64,000 nucleotides of DNA from an uncultured Acidobacteriia bacterium (GTDB taxonomy: Bacteria > Acidobacteriota > Terriglobia > Bryobacterales > Bryobacteraceae). Below the pieces are notes generated by a model. That model did not search any database. It was not told the DNA's origin and saw only the letters and a program-made list of their open reading frames with translations. The stretch is from NCBI GenBank assembly GCA_903907865.1, contig CAIVPR010000088.1, positions 62,001 through 126,000 on the forward strand, in the 5' to 3' direction. A program made the position numbers and the translations under genes. This document shows positions 1-12,914 of this stretch, piece by piece; the stretch's first letter is position 1, and each line of letters opens with the position of its first letter.

Positions 1-603
1 TGCAAGACCCAGCAGAGACCCCAAGATGGTCCAGAGGGCATTTAGGTAGCCCTCCTGTACTGCGAGGTACACCCTCCCCGGTGTTCCAAGCGGCAAATCA
101 ATGGCAGTAGCCACCAGGATCACAATGGTCAGGGACCAAGCCGAATTGCCCGGGCCGTAGGCCAGACCATGCCCGGCGGCTTGCAAGAGCGCGAGGACCA
201 GCAAGGTCAACACAAGAACCAGCAGACCTGCGGCACTAGTAAGGAATAGCGATGTCGATACCGCCTCCCCTGCCCGGTCCTTGTCATCGGCCGCGTATGA
301 CTGGGCCAGTTCATTGACCAAGCTGTTGCCAATGCCTAAATCCGCAATTCCTAGCAGTTGAATCCAGCTTAGAGCGCTCACCCAAAGGCCGTATTGCTCC
401 GGCCCGAGATAGGGGACCGCGATACCGATTGAGGCGAGGCCGGTCAAAGCGGCGATTCCAGTTGAGAGCCCGTTCGCTAGTCCGGTTAGTGCGATGCGGC
501 TGTCCCGGCCCCTTGAAAACAGTCGTGCAAGGAAGGGGATACGGGAGAAGATGGGGTGCAACGCATTTGCCGGCTGAGCGGAACTGTCAGAACTCGGGGC
601 CAC
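1..603 (-). CDS. Oligosaccharide flippase (Wzx/MATE-like), partial at window edge
   Basis: Only the N-terminal 201 codons lie in the window and the gene runs off the left edge. Reading from GTG at 603 gives an uninterrupted frame with alternating hydrophobic helices and the sequence YLGPEQYGLWV, which is typical of the first loop of polysaccharide-biosynthesis/Wzx flippases; a later piece reads YLNALWTILGSLLG. The GTG start is preferred because GAGAGG lies about 8 nt upstream and a TAA closes the frame just before it. The family moves lipid-linked oligosaccharide units across the inner membrane. It sits 20 bp downstream of the GDP-fucose synthase gene on the same strand, which supports a role in capsule, O-antigen or exopolysaccharide export. 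The substrate cannot be told from sequence. Confidence 0.72.
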   Translation of the reverse strand, partial: MAPSSDSSAQPANALHPIFSRIPFLARLFSRGRDSRIALTGLANGLSTGIAALTGLASIGIAVPYLGPEQYGLWVSALSWIQLLGIADLGIGNSLVNELAQSYAADDKDRAGEAVSTSLFLTSAAGLLVLVLTLLVLALLQAAGHGLAYGPGNSAWSLTIVILVATAIDLPLGTPGRVYLAVQEGYLNALWTILGSLLGLA

Positions 604-623
604 GTGTTTTCCTCTCCCGGGGC

Positions 624-1523
624 TCAAGCGCGATTCCGCAGGTACCAATCGCAGGTCTTAGCCACCCCGTCACGCAGCGGCGTGAACGGGAAGTCGGGGA
701 AGACACTTAGCAGCGCGGCACTGGACGCATCTTTCCGGTATTGGCCTTCGAGCCGTCCATTGTACACGCGGGGGAGCTTGCACCCCATGGAGTCCATCAC
801 GACAGCCGCGATTTCCTCAATCGATAGATTCTCCGGCGTGGCCACGTTGAAATGGCCTTCGGTCCCAGTTTCCACCAGGCGGTAAATGGCGCTGGCCAAG
901 TCATCGACATACAGGAACTGGCGCAGCGGGCGACCGGTCCCCAGCATGGGCATCTCGGTCCATCCTTGCTTCATGGCGTCGGCCACTTTCATGATCAAGG
1001 CGGGAACAAAATGACTGCGTTGAAGGTCGAAGGTGTCATGCGGTCCGTAAAGATTGCTCGGATACACGACCGTTGCCTTAATGCCGTACTGCTTGGCTGC
1101 GGCGTCCAGAGCAACCGCCATGACGCGCTTGGCATATCCGTAGGGTAGATTCTCGATCGCCGGCGGGCCAAGATGGAACTGGCCCTCATGCATGGGGTAT
1201 TCCGGGACCGTGCCTGGATAGGCGCACGTGCTGGAACAGGCAACAAAGTGTCCGACACCAGCCTCCAGCGCTGCTTGGATCGCATGGGTGTTGATCAGAA
1301 GGTTCTTGTAGACGAAATCATATGGTCGTGCGACATTGTCGACAATGCCCCCAACCATCGCAGCCAAGTGCACCACGACGGTAGGCCGCAGTTTGGTAAA
1401 GACCTGCCTGGCAGCCTCGAAATCCTCAAGGTCACAGTCCTTGCGGGTCAAGTAGACAGCATCCGGAAGGAAAGTGCGCAACGCGTGACCAACCATCCCG
1501 TTGCCACCGGTCACTACGACCAT
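624..1523 (-). CDS. fcl: GDP-L-fucose synthase (epimerase/reductase)
   Basis: A short-chain dehydrogenase-fold enzyme of 299 aa that converts GDP-4-keto-6-deoxy-D-mannose to GDP-L-fucose with NADPH. The nucleotide-binding loop GGNGMVG is at residues 6-12, the catalytic Ser region CSSTCAYP at 96-103, and the YxxxK pair at Tyr128/Lys132. Length is slightly below the usual 305-320 aa. The start ATG has GGGAGG about 9 nt upstream. It lies 4 bp downstream of gmd, its direct pathway partner, so the two form one transcription unit feeding fucose into surface glycan. The family assignment is secure. Confidence 0.93.
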   Translation of the reverse strand: MVVVTGGNGMVGHALRTFLPDAVYLTRKDCDLEDFEAARQVFTKLRPTVVVHLAAMVGGIVDNVARPYDFVYKNLLINTHAIQAALEAGVGHFVACSSTCAYPGTVPEYPMHEGQFHLGPPAIENLPYGYAKRVMAVALDAAAKQYGIKATVVYPSNLYGPHDTFDLQRSHFVPALIMKVADAMKQGWTEMPMLGTGRPLRQFLYVDDLASAIYRLVETGTEGHFNVATPENLSIEEIAAVVMDSMGCKLPRVYNGRLEGQYRKDASSAALLSVFPDFPFTPLRDGVAKTCDWYLRNRA

Positions 1524-1527
1524 ATGC

Positions 1528-4512
<2,985 letters not shown>

Positions 4513-4520
<8 letters not shown>

Positions 4521-5646
4521 GCGCGGCCTCCCGGACGGCCGTGATCACACGGGCTTGGTCGTCAGCACCCAGATTGCTGGAACTCGGCAGACAGATTCCG
4601 GTGTGGAACAAATCGGCAGCCACCGCTCCACCGTGGACCTCGCAGTCGGCGAACAGCGGCTGAAGGTGCATCGGCTTCCACACAGGCCTCGATTCGATGT
4701 CCCGAGAGTCCAAATGCCGCAACAAATCATCACGGGAACACCCGAACCGCGTCCGGTCAATCAGGAAACAGCTCAGCCAATTCGTGTGTAAGCCGTAGGC
4801 GGCCTGCGGCATCAGCGAAATTCCCGGCAGGTCCGCGAAAGCGTCGCGGTAGCGGAAGGCGATTTCCCGACGCCGTTGTACCCGCAGATCCAGCACTTCC
4901 AGTTGCCCGCGGCCGATACCGGCCAACACATTGCTCATCCGGTAGTTGTAGCCCGTCTCCGAGTGCTCGTACGCGATTCCCGGATCACGCGCCTGCGTCG
5001 CCCAGAAGCGGGCCTTGTCGACCATCGCCTGGTCGTGCGCCGTCAGCATTCCTCCGCCCGCGGTCGTGATGATCTTGTTTCCATTGAATGAGTAGACGGA
5101 AATCTCCGAAAGGCTACCGGCAGGTAGGCCCTTGTAAGTCGCCCCGAGGGCCTCCGCCGCGTCCTCGAGAACCGCCACTCCGTACTCGCGGCACGTGGCC
5201 AGGATCGGGTCCATATCCGCCGACTGTCCATACAGGTCCACTACAATCAGTGCTTTTGGAAGCCTGTTCGTTGCGGCCTTGGCCTGCAAAACCTCACGCA
5301 GGAGATTGGGGTCCAAATTCCACGTCGCCCGGTCGCTGTCCAGGAAGATCGGCACCGCGCCTTGGTACCGGATGGGATTGGCGGATGCCGCGAAAGTCAA
5401 CGTCGAGCACAGTACTTCGTCGCCCGGCCCGACACCCAGCAACTTCAGTCCCAAATGGATCGCCGCAGTCCCGCTGGACAGGCAAAGCGAAGGATGTCCG
5501 ATACGCTGCGAAAAGGCGGCCTCGAACGCTCCAAGATGGGGACCCGCGGTCGAAACCCAGTTGGTGGAAAACGCCTCGGAGGCATAGTGCTGCTCGGTCC
5601 CACCCATGTGGGGTATGGAAAGCAAGATCCTAGGCATTTGAGACAT
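4513..5646 (-). CDS. DegT/DnrJ/EryC1/StrS family sugar aminotransferase
   Basis: A 377-aa PLP enzyme of the sugar aminotransferase family. The Schiff-base lysine is Lys191 in SFNGNKIITT, the PLP-ring aspartate is in EDAAEALG (Asp162), and the phosphate-binding stretch is LSSGTAAIHLGL near 57-68. Substrates in this family are UDP- or dTDP-4-keto-6-deoxy sugars and the amino donor is glutamate. The neighbouring membrane 4,6-dehydratase suggests it makes a 4-amino-4,6-dideoxy sugar (PglE-like). It is first in the visible glycan operon, after about 195 bp without a gene. ATG at 5637 is an alternative start; neither start has a strong ribosome-binding site. Confidence 0.88.
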
Positions 5647-5809
5647 TCACGCAGAAACAGACTTGCAACAGACAGCGACGGGGAAATCAGAGAACGTGGG
5701 TCTTGGAAAAGGAAGCAGCCCACTTGATTATACCAAGCGGAGAAGGGGCCGTCAAAGGGACGAACGGGGGCTGGGACTAGGAAACGGGGGGTCTCGGCAA
5801 GACGTGGAC

Positions 5810-5830
5810 GGTCGCCGGAAGCCGGCGACC
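5810..5830. terminator. Perfect GC hairpin downstream of the Lys-rich small protein gene
   Basis: GGTCGCCGG and CCGGCGACC form a 9-bp perfect stem around a 3-nt loop. It lies 12 bp past the stop of the minus-strand 56-aa gene and upstream of the glycan operon. There is no T tract on either side, so it may end transcription poorly or act as an RNA 3'-end structure instead. Confidence 0.4.
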
Positions 5831-5841
5831 GCCCGGAAGAA

Positions 5842-6012
5842 CTACATCTTCTTGTCGTCGGTGCTGGTCTTCTTCTTGCCCTTCTTCTTCTCGGTCTTCT
5901 TGTCGTCCTGGGTATGATCGAGTGGGTCCTGGACCGCACGAAGGGGCTTGGCGAACGAAACGGTGCCGAGAACGAGGCCGAGGCCGATGGTCATTGCGAT
6001 GAGCTTCTTCAT
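5842..6012 (-). CDS. Small secreted Lys/Asp-rich protein, unknown function
   Basis: A 56-aa protein starting MKKLIAMTIGLGLVLGTVS: a textbook signal peptide followed by a short charged tail very rich in Lys, with Asp and Thr (…KKTEKKKGKKKTSTDDKKM). The start ATG at 6012 is chosen because GGAG sits about 9 nt upstream and the signal sequence begins there; a longer in-frame extension to 6057 has neither. It is monocistronic, with a GC hairpin after its stop. No known family is recognised. The tail could bind nucleic acid or an anionic surface, but that is speculation. Confidence 0.65.
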   Translation of the reverse strand: MKKLIAMTIGLGLVLGTVSFAKPLRAVQDPLDHTQDDKKTEKKKGKKKTSTDDKKM

Positions 6013-6208
6013 GTGTGTAATCTCCTTCGAAATTTGATTACCGACGGGTTGCCGCAACTCAGGAACACTCGGAAACTCAGTTTGGACCTTCAGAACGTGC
6101 CGCGTCAGTCCGCATCCTTAGGATGATAACCAACCCTGCGGCTTGGAGTCAACGATTTTCCGCAATTTCCTTGCGACAACCCTGACGCCAGCTGCCTCGG
6201 CTCCGCCC

Positions 6209-6565
6209 CTACTTCCCCCGCCTTGCCACCAACTCCTCGACCGCGAAATCCGCCACCTTCCGGCTGAACTTGATCTGGTCCCCCGAGATCTTCCCCGTGT
6301 ACTCGATGCGGATCAGCATCCCCTGGTAGTTCAGGTTCTCGACAAATGTCACGGTGTCCCCTGCAACCTTGCCCTCCGCGATCTCGCTCTCGCCGTTAGC
6401 CGACTTCGCCTTCCCCGTCAGCTTTTCCCCGTCCACCTTGAACTCATAGGTGTACTCCTGCTGGCCGATCTGGGTATCGAAACTCGCCGTCCAAGTCCCT
6501 GCAATGTCGGCCCCGAACACGAGGCCGGCACACACCACCATCAAACATGCCAAGCGCCGGATCAT
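6209..6565 (-). CDS. Small secreted protein, lineage-typical beta-rich domain
   Basis: A 118-aa protein with a signal peptide ([18 protein letters not shown]) and then a short beta-rich domain with ADIAGTWTASFDTQIGQQEY and FKVDGEKLTGKAKS, resembling the small calycin-like export proteins common in Acidobacteriota. Its ATG overlaps the stop of the molybdopterin subunit gene by 4 bp and has GGAGG upstream, so it is the third gene of the ior-like operon. Function is unknown. Periplasmic location is inferred from the signal peptide. Confidence 0.75.
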   Translation of the reverse strand: MIRRLACLMVVCAGLVFGADIAGTWTASFDTQIGQQEYTYEFKVDGEKLTGKAKSANGESEIAEGKVAGDTVTFVENLNYQGMLIRIEYTGKISGDQIKFSRKVADFAVEELVARRGK

Positions 6566-8679
6566 GCGAACACCTCCGGTCGGATCGGCAAGCTCCGTAC
6601 CCGTTTCTTCGTGGCCGCGAAGATGGCATTCGCGATTGCCGGTGCGACGGTAGGCACCGACGCCTCCCCGATCCCGCCCGGATTGTTGTTCGTCTCCACA
6701 ATGTGTACGTCGATCTTAGGCATTTCGTCGATCCTCAGCATATCGTACTCGTGGAAGTTGCCCTGCTTCACGCGACCCCGGTCGATTGTGATCTCGCCCT
6801 TCAGCGCCGCCGTCAGACCGTACGCAATCCCGCTCTCGATCTGCGCCTTCACAATCGCCGGATTCACCACGGGCCCACAATCGACCGCACACACGATCCG
6901 ATGCACCTTCAGTTTCTTATTCACGACGGAAACCTCGGCTACCATCGCCGTGTAGCTCCCGATATTGTTCACCACCGCAACACCCTGGTGGTGTCCACCT
7001 GGAGCCTTCCCCCACTTCGCACCCTCCGCCGCCTTGTTCAGGACCGCCAACAGGCGCGGCGACCCGGCCAGCATGCGCTGCCGCACTGCCAGCGGATCCT
7101 TTCCGCCGAGCGCCGCCAGTTCATCGATGAACCCCTCGGCGAAGAACGTGTTTTGGGTATAACCAACCGCCCGCCAAAACGTGGTCGGGATGCCCGGATC
7201 GGCTTTCCGCCAATCCACCTGCATGTGCGGAATTGCGTATTCCAGGGTGTGGATGCCCTCGACCGCCGTGCCGTCCACCGCGCCGCCGCGTCCACCGCCA
7301 AAGAACGAGGGGCACGCGACCTTCGCGATATACACCGATGGCCAACCCTCGGCATCGACCGCCCCCGCAAACTTCACATACGACGCTGGCCGGTAGAGGT
7401 CGTGCCGCATGTCGTCCTCCCTGGTCCAAGTCAGCTTCACATGCTTGCCCGGGACCAGCTTGGCGATTTCCACCGCCTCCGAAACATAGTCCGTTCCGCC
7501 CCTACGGCCGAATCCTCCGCCCATGAAAGCGGTGTTGACCTTGACGGCCTCCGGCTTCAACCCCGTAATCTGTGCCGCGACCTGCCGCGAACCTGTCTGG
7601 CTCTGCGTCGACGCCCAAACCTCGCACGCGTCCGCCGTCACCAGCGCCGTGCAATTCATCGGCTCCATCGGCGCATGCGATTGGAACGGAGCGTGGTACT
7701 CGGCCTCGATCTTCTTTGCCGCCGACGCCATCGCCGCAGCCGCGTCGCCCGTGGTCTTGGCCACCGCGCCCGGCTTCTGCGCGTACTCGATGAACATCTT
7801 GGTGATGTCCGGTGTGCTGTACGCCGCAGTCGGCCCCTCGTCGAACCGCACCGTCAGCGCCTTGCGCCCCTGCATCGCGGCCCACGTATTCTCCGCGATT
7901 ACAGCCACACCGCTCGGGATCTGGACAACATCCTTCACCCCCGGAACAGCCTTCGCCTTCGAGCCGTCAAACGACGCGACCTTCCCGCCAAACACGGGAC
8001 AACGCTCCACCACCGCGAACAACATGCCGGGGAAGTGCGCGTCCAAGCCGAATTTGGCGGTGCCGTTGACTTTCGCCTTCGTGTCGAGGCGCTTGATCGA
8101 CTTGCCAATGTACCGGAACTGCTTCGGGTCCTTCAGCGCCACGCCCTGCGGCACAGGCAGTTTCGCGGCCTCTTCGGCGATGCTGCCGTACGAAAGCTTC
8201 GCGCCCGTCCCCGGATTCACCACAAACCCGGCTTCCGTCCTCAGTTGGGACTTGTCGGCGGACCACTTCTGCGCCGCCGCCTCCACCAGCATGGCCCTCG
8301 CCGTGGCACCGGCTTGGCGCAGCGGGAAGTACGTGGCGCGGATGCTCTGGCTCCCGTACACGCCTTGGTTGCCGTAAAGCGCCGGGTTGACGGGAGCGAA
8401 TTCCGTCGTCACGCGCTTCCAGTCGCAATCCAGTTCGTCGGCCAGCAACTGGGAAAGCGAGGTCACCGTCCCCTGCCCCATCTCGGCCTTCACGATGATG
8501 AAACGGACGGACTCGTCGGCTCCGATGTGGATGTAGGCGTTCGGATTGACCGCGCCCTGGCCCCGACCGCGCCCTTGCGCTTCCAAAAATGCCCGCTCCG
8601 GCAGGAAGAACCCGAGGAACAAGCCCGCGCCGGTGCGCAGCGCGTCGCGGCGTGTGACGGATGTGATTGTGCTGCTCAT
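6562..8679 (-). CDS. Molybdopterin-binding large subunit, isoquinoline 1-oxidoreductase type
   Basis: A 705-aa catalytic subunit of the xanthine dehydrogenase family, IorB-like form. The N-terminus has a twin-arginine signal ([18 protein letters not shown]) that would send the folded cofactor-loaded enzyme to the periplasm. The C-terminal GGIGEASVP carries the conserved active-site Glu, and GGFGRRGG in the middle matches a molybdopterin-binding loop. The start ATG has GGGAGG upstream and overlaps the 2Fe-2S subunit gene by 4 bp. The family hydroxylates N-heterocycles or aldehydes; the substrate here is unknown. A moaA gene for cofactor synthesis lies further along in the same window. Confidence 0.9.
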   Translation of the reverse strand: MSSTITSVTRRDALRTGAGLFLGFFLPERAFLEAQGRGRGQGAVNPNAYIHIGADESVRFIIVKAEMGQGTVTSLSQLLADELDCDWKRVTTEFAPVNPALYGNQGVYGSQSIRATYFPLRQAGATARAMLVEAAAQKWSADKSQLRTEAGFVVNPGTGAKLSYGSIAEEAAKLPVPQGVALKDPKQFRYIGKSIKRLDTKAKVNGTAKFGLDAHFPGMLFAVVERCPVFGGKVASFDGSKAKAVPGVKDVVQIPSGVAVIAENTWAAMQGRKALTVRFDEGPTAAYSTPDITKMFIEYAQKPGAVAKTTGDAAAAMASAAKKIEAEYHAPFQSHAPMEPMNCTALVTADACEVWASTQSQTGSRQVAAQITGLKPEAVKVNTAFMGGGFGRRGGTDYVSEAVEIAKLVPGKHVKLTWTREDDMRHDLYRPASYVKFAGAVDAEGWPSVYIAKVACPSFFGGGRGGAVDGTAVEGIHTLEYAIPHMQVDWRKADPGIPTTFWRAVGYTQNTFFAEGFIDELAALGGKDPLAVRQRMLAGSPRLLAVLNKAAEGAKWGKAPGGHHQGVAVVNNIGSYTAMVAEVSVVNKKLKVHRIVCAVDCGPVVNPAIVKAQIESGIAYGLTAALKGEITIDRGRVKQGNFHEYDMLRIDEMPKIDVHIVETNNNPGGIGEASVPTVAPAIANAIFAATKKRVRSLPIRPEVFA

Positions 8680-9143
8680 GCCCGGCCTCCCTTAATGGCG
8701 GCTGCCCGGTGGATCGCCGACCGGATCTGCGTATACGTTCCGCAGCGGCAGATGTTGCCGCGCATGGCCTCGTCGATGTCCGCGTCGGTCGGGTTCGAGG
8801 TTTTCGCCAGGAGCGACGCTACCGCCATGATCTGGCCGGATTGGCAATAACCGCACTGGGGAACGTCCTCCTCGATCCAAGCCTGCTGGACCGGATGGGT
8901 GGTATCCGCCGAAAGCCCCTCGATGGTGGTGATCGCCTTGCCAGCCACATTCGAAACCGGCGTTATGCAGGAGCGGATCGCCCCGCCGTTCAGATGAACC
9001 GTGCACGCGCCGCAAAGCGCCATGCCGCAGCCGAATTTCGTTCCCGTCAAACCCAGAACGTCCCGCAGAACCCACAACAACGGAGTCTGCGGATTGACGT
9101 CAACGGATGTCTTCGATCCATTGAGGGTGAAGTCGATCGCCAT
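8676..9143 (-). CDS. 2Fe-2S small subunit, isoquinoline 1-oxidoreductase type
   Basis: A 155-aa electron-transfer subunit for the downstream molybdopterin protein. The plant-type ferredoxin cluster uses Cys39, 44, 47 and 59 ([11 protein letters not shown]). The second, alpha-helical cluster uses Cys97, 100, 132 and 134 (QCGYCQSGQ and ICRCGTY). Length is normal for the family (about 150-165 aa). The ribosome-binding site GAGGAGG is strong. It is first of the three overlapping genes here, and the DUF2911 gene lies 19 bp upstream, probably on the same transcript. Confidence 0.93.
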   Translation of the reverse strand: MAIDFTLNGSKTSVDVNPQTPLLWVLRDVLGLTGTKFGCGMALCGACTVHLNGGAIRSCITPVSNVAGKAITTIEGLSADTTHPVQQAWIEEDVPQCGYCQSGQIMAVASLLAKTSNPTDADIDEAMRGNICRCGTYTQIRSAIHRAAAIKGGRA

Positions 9144-9162
9144 GCGAACCTCCTCGCTTCCG

Positions 9163-9684
9163 CTATTTTACAGTGATTGGGACCGTCGCGGAGTGTTTTT
9201 CCCACGCCAGATCGAGTTTGACTTTGCCGCCGCCAACATCAGCCAAGGTGTATTTGCAGACTTCGACAACCGCGGCTGGCTTGGACATGGCCATCTTGAC
9301 CCGCCCCAAGTCCTCGGACTGCTTGTACGTTAACCCCCACTGGCCAGTCTGCTTGTTGACGATGAGCTCCCAGTTGTCCGGATCCTGCACGTTGACGTAG
9401 AGCGTGTAGTCGCCAGCTGGTACGGCGAGGCCGTTGACGACCAAGTCGGCGTCGGTGTGGAAGGCGGTGGCGGAGTTGGCTCCGGCACGCCAAACCGGGT
9501 AGTTGGGATCGTGGGAAATCAGGCCTCCGTCGCCGAAGATCTGGCGACCCCGTACCGAAGGGGCGGAGTAAACGATGGAGATGCTTTTCCCGCCAACCTT
9601 GACCGACTCGGTGGCTTTTGGACTCTGCGAAAAGGATGGAACGGAAAGCGCCAGCACGGCGGCGGCGACTGCGAAAACTTTCAT
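9163..9684 (-). CDS. DUF2911 family secreted protein
   Basis: A 173-aa protein with signal peptide [20 protein letters not shown] followed by the DUF2911 signature: [21 protein letters not shown], then [10 protein letters not shown] and PAGDYTLY. The start is taken at ATG 9684, where the signal peptide begins; the frame stays open further upstream but that part has no coding character. Function is unknown; such proteins are frequent in Acidobacteriota and Bacteroidota. It precedes the 2Fe-2S/molybdopterin genes by 19 bp on the same strand. Confidence 0.85.
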   Translation of the reverse strand: MKVFAVAAAVLALSVPSFSQSPKATESVKVGGKSISIVYSAPSVRGRQIFGDGGLISHDPNYPVWRAGANSATAFHTDADLVVNGLAVPAGDYTLYVNVQDPDNWELIVNKQTGQWGLTYKQSEDLGRVKMAMSKPAAVVEVCKYTLADVGGGKVKLDLAWEKHSATVPITVK

Positions 9685-9728
9685 ATGGCGATTGGACCCT
9701 CGCCTACGAAAGTAGCACCCGCTGCGTT

Positions 9729-9830
9729 CTACGGCTCGGGGCGCGGCCTCTCGGTGACTGCATAGTAAATAATGCAGACCACCGCCGCGACGACGACTAG
9801 GGCTGCGACGCCCAATATCACCCATGGCAT
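9729..9830 (-). CDS. Possible 33-aa single-helix membrane microprotein
   Basis: ATG at 9830 opens a 33-codon frame reading MPWVILGVAALVVVAAVV, then CIIYYAVTERPRPEP and TAG. That is one clean transmembrane helix followed by a short polar Pro/Arg tail. AAGG precedes the ATG closely. It sits 44 bp upstream of the DUF2911 start on the same strand. The composition is unlikely to arise in a random frame, but conservation is untested. Confidence 0.4.
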   Translation of the reverse strand: MPWVILGVAALVVVAAVVCIIYYAVTERPRPEP

Positions 9831-9881
9831 GCCTTGAGTCTAGCGGGCAAAGCCTAAGCCGTGCATAAAAAACACCAAATT

Positions 9882-11195
9882 CTATGCAGAGTTGCGGCGT
9901 TTTAACTCCCCTGAGTCCCAACCAATGGTTCTAGAACCAAGAAATAGGACGATGCTAAGCAGTACCGACAGTACGGGCATCGCTAGCATCGCCTGACGCA
10001 GCCCGATGGCCCGGACGGCGTCCGTGATCAAGGGGGATCCGGCGAGCGCCGCCGCCCGATGTGCCAAAACATCGCTCATCTTCCCCGTAAGCAGCGGGCC
10101 GAAGGACGCCCCGCACAGGTACATGGCCATGAAATACACCGCCATTGCGGTGGCACGTGTCGAGGGCGGCACGATGTCCTGAATGGACGAGTATACGAAT
10201 CCGTAGTAGGAGCACAGCGTAAGGTAGAACACGGCAAGTAACGCAACTGTCGCCGTCGTGGACTCGGCCTGAATTCCAAAATAGGCTGCAGGCGCTCCGG
10301 CCAGCGCAAACGCCGCGCCCCATTTCAAACGCCCGCCGGAGGTGCCCAGCGCCACCCTGTCCCCAAACCAACCCGCGATCAAGCTGCCAACCACGCCCCC
10401 CGACATGTACGCGATCCCGGTCGCGATTCCCGATTGCGCTAGTGTCACGTGGTGCACTCGGGACAGCAACGCCGGCATGAAAGTTCCCAGTGCGTAGTGG
10501 TTGAAGTTCACCAAGGCACCCGAGGCGATGATCCATTGGAAAGTCGGGATGCGTAGGACGGCCATGATCGACATCGTGCTTGCCTCGGACTGCACCGCAC
10601 GGGCCTCGGCAGCTCCGCGCACCGGCTCCCGCAACCGCAGCAACAGCGGAATCAGCAGCAGAGCGGGAGCAGCGGCAACCACCATCGCCACCCGCCAGCC
10701 GAAAGCCTGCGCGATGCTCCCGCTGAAGAAATACGTCAGCGCAGCCCCCGCCGGCACGCCGATCATAAACAGCGCCAAAGGTCCAGCCCGCTTCTCCGAT
10801 GGGAAGAGGTCACCAATCCAACTGGTCGCCGTCGGGGCCACAACCGCCTCGCCCACCGCGAAGCCAAGGCGCGAGATCAGCAGCATCGAGTAGCTCCCGG
10901 CCATGGCCGCCATCGCCGTCAGTACACTCCACGCCGCCATGCCGCCAGCCAGCAGCCTCTTCCTGCTGCGCCCGTCCGCGATCCGGCCCAGCGGAACACC
11001 GACGATCGCATAGAGCCAGATAAAGATGCTGCCCAGCAACCCTACCTGCGTGTCGTCGAGGTGGAATTCCCGCCGGATGGGCTCCGCCAGCGCACCGATA
11101 ACATTGCGGTCGTAGAAATTCAGGATGTTAACCGCCACCAGCACCGCCAACGCCGTGTTTCTATCTCTGGAATTCACTTCCGGGGATGGTATCAC
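9882..11195 (-). CDS. MFS transporter
   Basis: A major facilitator superfamily carrier of about 437 aa with 12 predicted helices. Between helices 2 and 3 is the MFS loop PLGRIADGRSRKRLL, and helix 1 reads AVNILNFYDRNVIGALAEPI, as in the Spinster/hexuronate-type group. The first hydrophobic helix begins about 15 residues after GTG at 11195; GTG at 11177 is an alternative, and upstream in-frame codons overlap the divergent esterase promoter. It is transcribed divergently from a tannase-family esterase 21 bp away, so import of an aromatic acid or sugar-acid product of that esterase is plausible (inference). Confidence 0.85.
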   Translation of the reverse strand: MIPSPEVNSRDRNTALAVLVAVNILNFYDRNVIGALAEPIRREFHLDDTQVGLLGSIFIWLYAIVGVPLGRIADGRSRKRLLAGGMAAWSVLTAMAAMAGSYSMLLISRLGFAVGEAVVAPTATSWIGDLFPSEKRAGPLALFMIGVPAGAALTYFFSGSIAQAFGWRVAMVVAAAPALLLIPLLLRLREPVRGAAEARAVQSEASTMSIMAVLRIPTFQWIIASGALVNFNHYALGTFMPALLSRVHHVTLAQSGIATGIAYMSGGVVGSLIAGWFGDRVALGTSGGRLKWGAAFALAGAPAAYFGIQAESTTATVALLAVFYLTLCSYYGFVYSSIQDIVPPSTRATAMAVYFMAMYLCGASFGPLLTGKMSDVLAHRAAALAGSPLITDAVRAIGLRQAMLAMPVLSVLLSIVLFLGSRTIGWDSGELKRRNSA

Positions 11196-11216
11196 GGATT
11201 TGATAGCATCGGTGGA

Positions 11217-12902
11217 ATGCGCCCCGCCCAAAATTACGTCCGTATCGGACTGGCCCTGCTCGCCGCCTGCCCGCTCTTGGCACAGGGAAACCATATGGCT
11301 GACCTCCCCGCCATGCCCCCAAAAACCGTCTGCGCCGATCTGAAGTCGGCGGATCTATCCACCGCCGTAGGAGCCAAAACCACCATCCAGAGCGCCGCCG
11401 TTGTTGACGACGGCAAGCCCGCGCCCTACTGCCGTGTGCTGGGAACCGTTGCACCCGCCGTGCAGTTCGAAGTCCGCCTCCCCGTCAACGGCTGGACCCA
11501 GCGCTTCCTGCAAACCGGCTGCGGCGGCCTCTGCGGCAACCTCAACATCTCCACGCCCCGCGCCGATTCCTGCCTGCCCGTCACAGACGGCAAAATCGTC
11601 CTCGCCTCGACTGACATGGGGCACCGCAACGGTCCCGGTCGGGGCAACACCGACCCCACCTGGGCCGTCGACAATCCGCAAACCAAGATCGACTTTGGCT
11701 ACCGCGGCGTCCACGTCACCACCCTCGCAGCCAAGGCGTTGATCGAAGCGTTCTACGGCCAGAAGGCCAAGTATTCCTATTTCAGCGGCTGTTCCGACGG
11801 CGGCCGCGAGGCCCTGATGGAGGCGGAACGCTACCCGCAGGATTTCAACGGCATCGCCGCGGGTGCCCCTGCAATGAATTTCACCACCCAGAACACCTTC
11901 TACCACGGCTGGAACGCGTGGAAAAACACCGGCGCGGACGGCAATCCCATCCTGACCGCCGACAAGCTGCCCATCCTCCACAACGCGGCCCTTGAGGCAT
12001 GCGACACGCTCGACGGCCTCAAGGACGGGCAAATCGGCATCCCCACTGCCTGCCGCTTCTATCCCGGCGTCACCGTTTGCAAGCAGGGCCAGGACCCCGC
12101 ACTTTGCCTGACCCCCGCCCAAGCCGCCACGGCGAAGGCAATCTACGAGGGTGCTCGCGACACTTCCGGAGGCAAACTCGTCATCGGAGGCCCGCAGCCG
12201 GGTTCCGAACTCTTCTGGGCGGGCGTCTACGTTCCGCAGCGTCCCGGTACCCCAATCTTCAGTACCGGAATCGCCTTGGGCACCATCAAGTTCCTCTCCT
12301 ACGAGAAGCCCCTGCCGCCGACCTTCGAGCTCAAGGACTTCCACTTCGACCGCGCCAACTTCGACACCATCGCCGCCATGCACGGCATTTACGATGCCAC
12401 CGATCCCGATCTGTCGAAGTTCTCAGCCGCTGGCGGCAAGCTGCTCCTTTACCACGGCTGGTCCGACCCCCACATTTCGCCTCTGAATTCCATCGCCTAC
12501 TACCAAGCCATGCAGAAGACCATGGGCGATGCAAAGACGGCGGCCTTCTCCCGTTTCTACCTATTTCCCGGCGGCGGCCATTGCAACGGCGGCGACGGCC
12601 CCTTCGACTTCCCCCTCCTCAGCCTCCTGATGAACTGGGTGGAGGGCGGAACCGCGCCTGCCATGCTCACCGCGACCCGGCAGCAAGACGGCAAGGTCGA
12701 GGCAACGCGCCCCGTCTACCCCTACCCGCTGGTCGCCAAATACAAGGGCACCGGCGACCCCAATGCTGTCTCCAGCTTTACGCCGGTCCGCGACCCCCAA
12801 GCGACGCCAGAGCAGTTGAACTGGCTGGGCTCGCGCTTCTACACGCCAGGCTATGAGAAGCAGTGCGAGTGGACCGGCACCGAGATGAAGTGCTCAAAAT
12901 AA
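11217..12902 (+). CDS. Tannase/feruloyl esterase family alpha/beta hydrolase, secreted
   Basis: A 561-aa secreted esterase. Signal peptide MRPAQNYVRIGLALLAACPL ends near LLAQG. The nucleophile motif CSDGGRE (in FSGCSDGGREALMEAERYPQ) is the tannase-type CS-D-G-G box whose Cys pairs with a second Cys near the catalytic His; the C-terminal GGGHCNGGDGPF supplies both. The family cleaves gallate or ferulate esters of plant phenolics. The ATG at 11217 is chosen because the signal peptide starts there. It is divergent from an MFS carrier, which would fit extracytoplasmic ester cleavage followed by uptake. Confidence 0.9.
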   Translation: MRPAQNYVRIGLALLAACPLLAQGNHMADLPAMPPKTVCADLKSADLSTAVGAKTTIQSAAVVDDGKPAPYCRVLGTVAPAVQFEVRLPVNGWTQRFLQTGCGGLCGNLNISTPRADSCLPVTDGKIVLASTDMGHRNGPGRGNTDPTWAVDNPQTKIDFGYRGVHVTTLAAKALIEAFYGQKAKYSYFSGCSDGGREALMEAERYPQDFNGIAAGAPAMNFTTQNTFYHGWNAWKNTGADGNPILTADKLPILHNAALEACDTLDGLKDGQIGIPTACRFYPGVTVCKQGQDPALCLTPAQAATAKAIYEGARDTSGGKLVIGGPQPGSELFWAGVYVPQRPGTPIFSTGIALGTIKFLSYEKPLPPTFELKDFHFDRANFDTIAAMHGIYDATDPDLSKFSAAGGKLLLYHGWSDPHISPLNSIAYYQAMQKTMGDAKTAAFSRFYLFPGGGHCNGGDGPFDFPLLSLLMNWVEGGTAPAMLTATRQQDGKVEATRPVYPYPLVAKYKGTGDPNAVSSFTPVRDPQATPEQLNWLGSRFYTPGYEKQCEWTGTEMKCSK

Positions 12903-12914
12903 AGGCCGGGCGAA

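Noticed and set aside
6547-8850. Plus-strand 767-codon frame
   Set aside because: Antisense shadow of the molybdopterin subunit gene; Arg/His-rich with no recognisable domain.
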